Assembly (NCBI RefSeq): GCF_001590965.1
Contig: NZ_BCTW01000027.1
Location: forward strand, 1 to 44,765
Origin: Novosphingobium lentum NBRC 107847
GTDB lineage: Bacteria > Pseudomonadota > Alphaproteobacteria > Sphingomonadales > Sphingomonadaceae
Length of the DNA stretch: 44,765 bases
Reading direction: 5' to 3'
The notes beneath the pieces were generated by a model. The model did not search any database and was not told the origin of the DNA. It saw nothing but the letters and a program-made list of their open reading frames with translations. Position 1 is the first letter of the stretch. Each line of letters starts with the position of its first letter. This document shows, in pieces, positions 44,367-44,765 of the stretch. The translations under genes were made by a program, and so were the position numbers.

Positions 44367-44765
44367 TTAATCCATCCCGGACCTGGCGCTCGCCATTTGC
44401 CTCAAGCGGGCCTCGAAGGCCAGCTTTCGTTCGCGAAGCCTTTGCTGATGGGCAAAAGCATCGTCCGACAGTTCCTTCTCGAAGCGGCGCGTCGCCTCGC
44501 CCAGCGCGGCCTCGATGGCCGGTCGCTCGACCAGCAACGACACCGCTTCGGCCAGGTCGTCGGCCGCACTGGTGAGGCCTTCTGCACTGTCCGGACCGGG
44601 CAGGAACGCGAATCGCATCCCGGCATAGTCCGCCGCCGCCGGCTGTCGCAGTCGCCGTTCAGCCAATATGGTACGCACGCTCGCACTTTCAAGCGCGTCG
44701 GTGCGATCGGCCAGTTCGACCAGCACGTCGATCGTCGCGCCCAGCATCGGATCGGCGGGCACCAG
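44367..44765 (-). CDS. dnaG: DNA primase DnaG, C-terminal part (cut by the window edge)
   Basis: The last 132 codons of a protein that enters from the right edge. Its position directly before rpoD on the same strand, and the helical C-terminal segment (a LVELADRTDALESASVRT stretch and then FEKELSDDAFAHQQRLRERK), fit the DnaB-interacting C-terminal domain of primase. The catalytic TOPRIM domain and zinc finger lie outside this window. The identification rests mainly on gene order; the visible segment alone would not prove it. Confidence 0.75.
   Translation of the reverse strand: MVPADPMLGATIDVLVELADRTDALESASVRTILAERRLRQPAAADYAGMRFAFLPGPDSAEGLTSAADDLAEAVSLLVERPAIEAALGEATRRFEKELSDDAFAHQQRLRERKLAFEARLRQMASARSGMD

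Overview
The window comes from a high-GC alphaproteobacterial chromosome, most likely Sphingomonadales (a Sphingomonas/Novosphingobium-like genome). I base this on the GC-rich codon use, the ilvI-ilvH-ilvC and rpoD-rpiB-glyA-nrdR-trmJ blocks, a Coq4-type ubiquinone protein, the long form of LeuA and palindromic intergenic repeats. No database search was possible, so the genus is an inference.

Layout. (1) 1-9.1 kb: an accessory-looking segment with the last codons of an upstream gene, then two giant genes of unknown function (1902 and 1060 aa) that form a tight operon. (2) 9.1-9.7 kb: a boundary zone with a 3' half of a tRNA-Lys(CUU) gene and two tandem tRNA-Glu genes (CUC and UUC) that differ only at the wobble base. 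(3) 9.7-18.8 kb: recJ, a flavodoxin-like reductase, an unknown gene overlapping an AHH-family nuclease, a nitronate monooxygenase, an amidohydrolase, leuA with a leucine-rich leader peptide, and an epoxide hydrolase. (4) 18.8-22.9 kb: an I78-type inhibitor lipoprotein and the ilvI-ilvH-ilvC operon, with a terminator-like attenuator candidate in its leader. (5) 22.9-30.6 kb: miaA and serB (divergent, start codons overlapping), Coq4, a DUF3052-type gene, purL, a DUF2177-type membrane protein, xseB-ispA and coaD. (6) 30.7-37.3 kb: an exported cyclophilin, queA, a small exported protein, a TauE/SafE permease, tgt and an S9 peptidase. (7) 37.3-44.8 kb: a small ORF, rpsD, chorismate mutase, then a minus-strand run dnaG-rpoD-(repeat)-rpiB-glyA-small membrane gene-nrdR-trmJ.

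From 9.4 kb on the content is mostly housekeeping: branched-chain amino acid synthesis (leuA, ilvIHC) with two RNA leaders, tRNA modification (miaA, queA, tgt, trmJ), isoprenoid/quinone supply (xseB-ispA, coq4) and transcription/replication (rpoD, dnaG, nrdR). The least explained part is the two-gene giant operon at the left. Its proteins have no signal peptide and no motif I can assign with confidence, and it sits next to tRNA genes and a tRNA fragment, as mobile islands often do. The most informative regulatory finding is the leuA leader peptide, which may be translated from an almost leaderless transcript.
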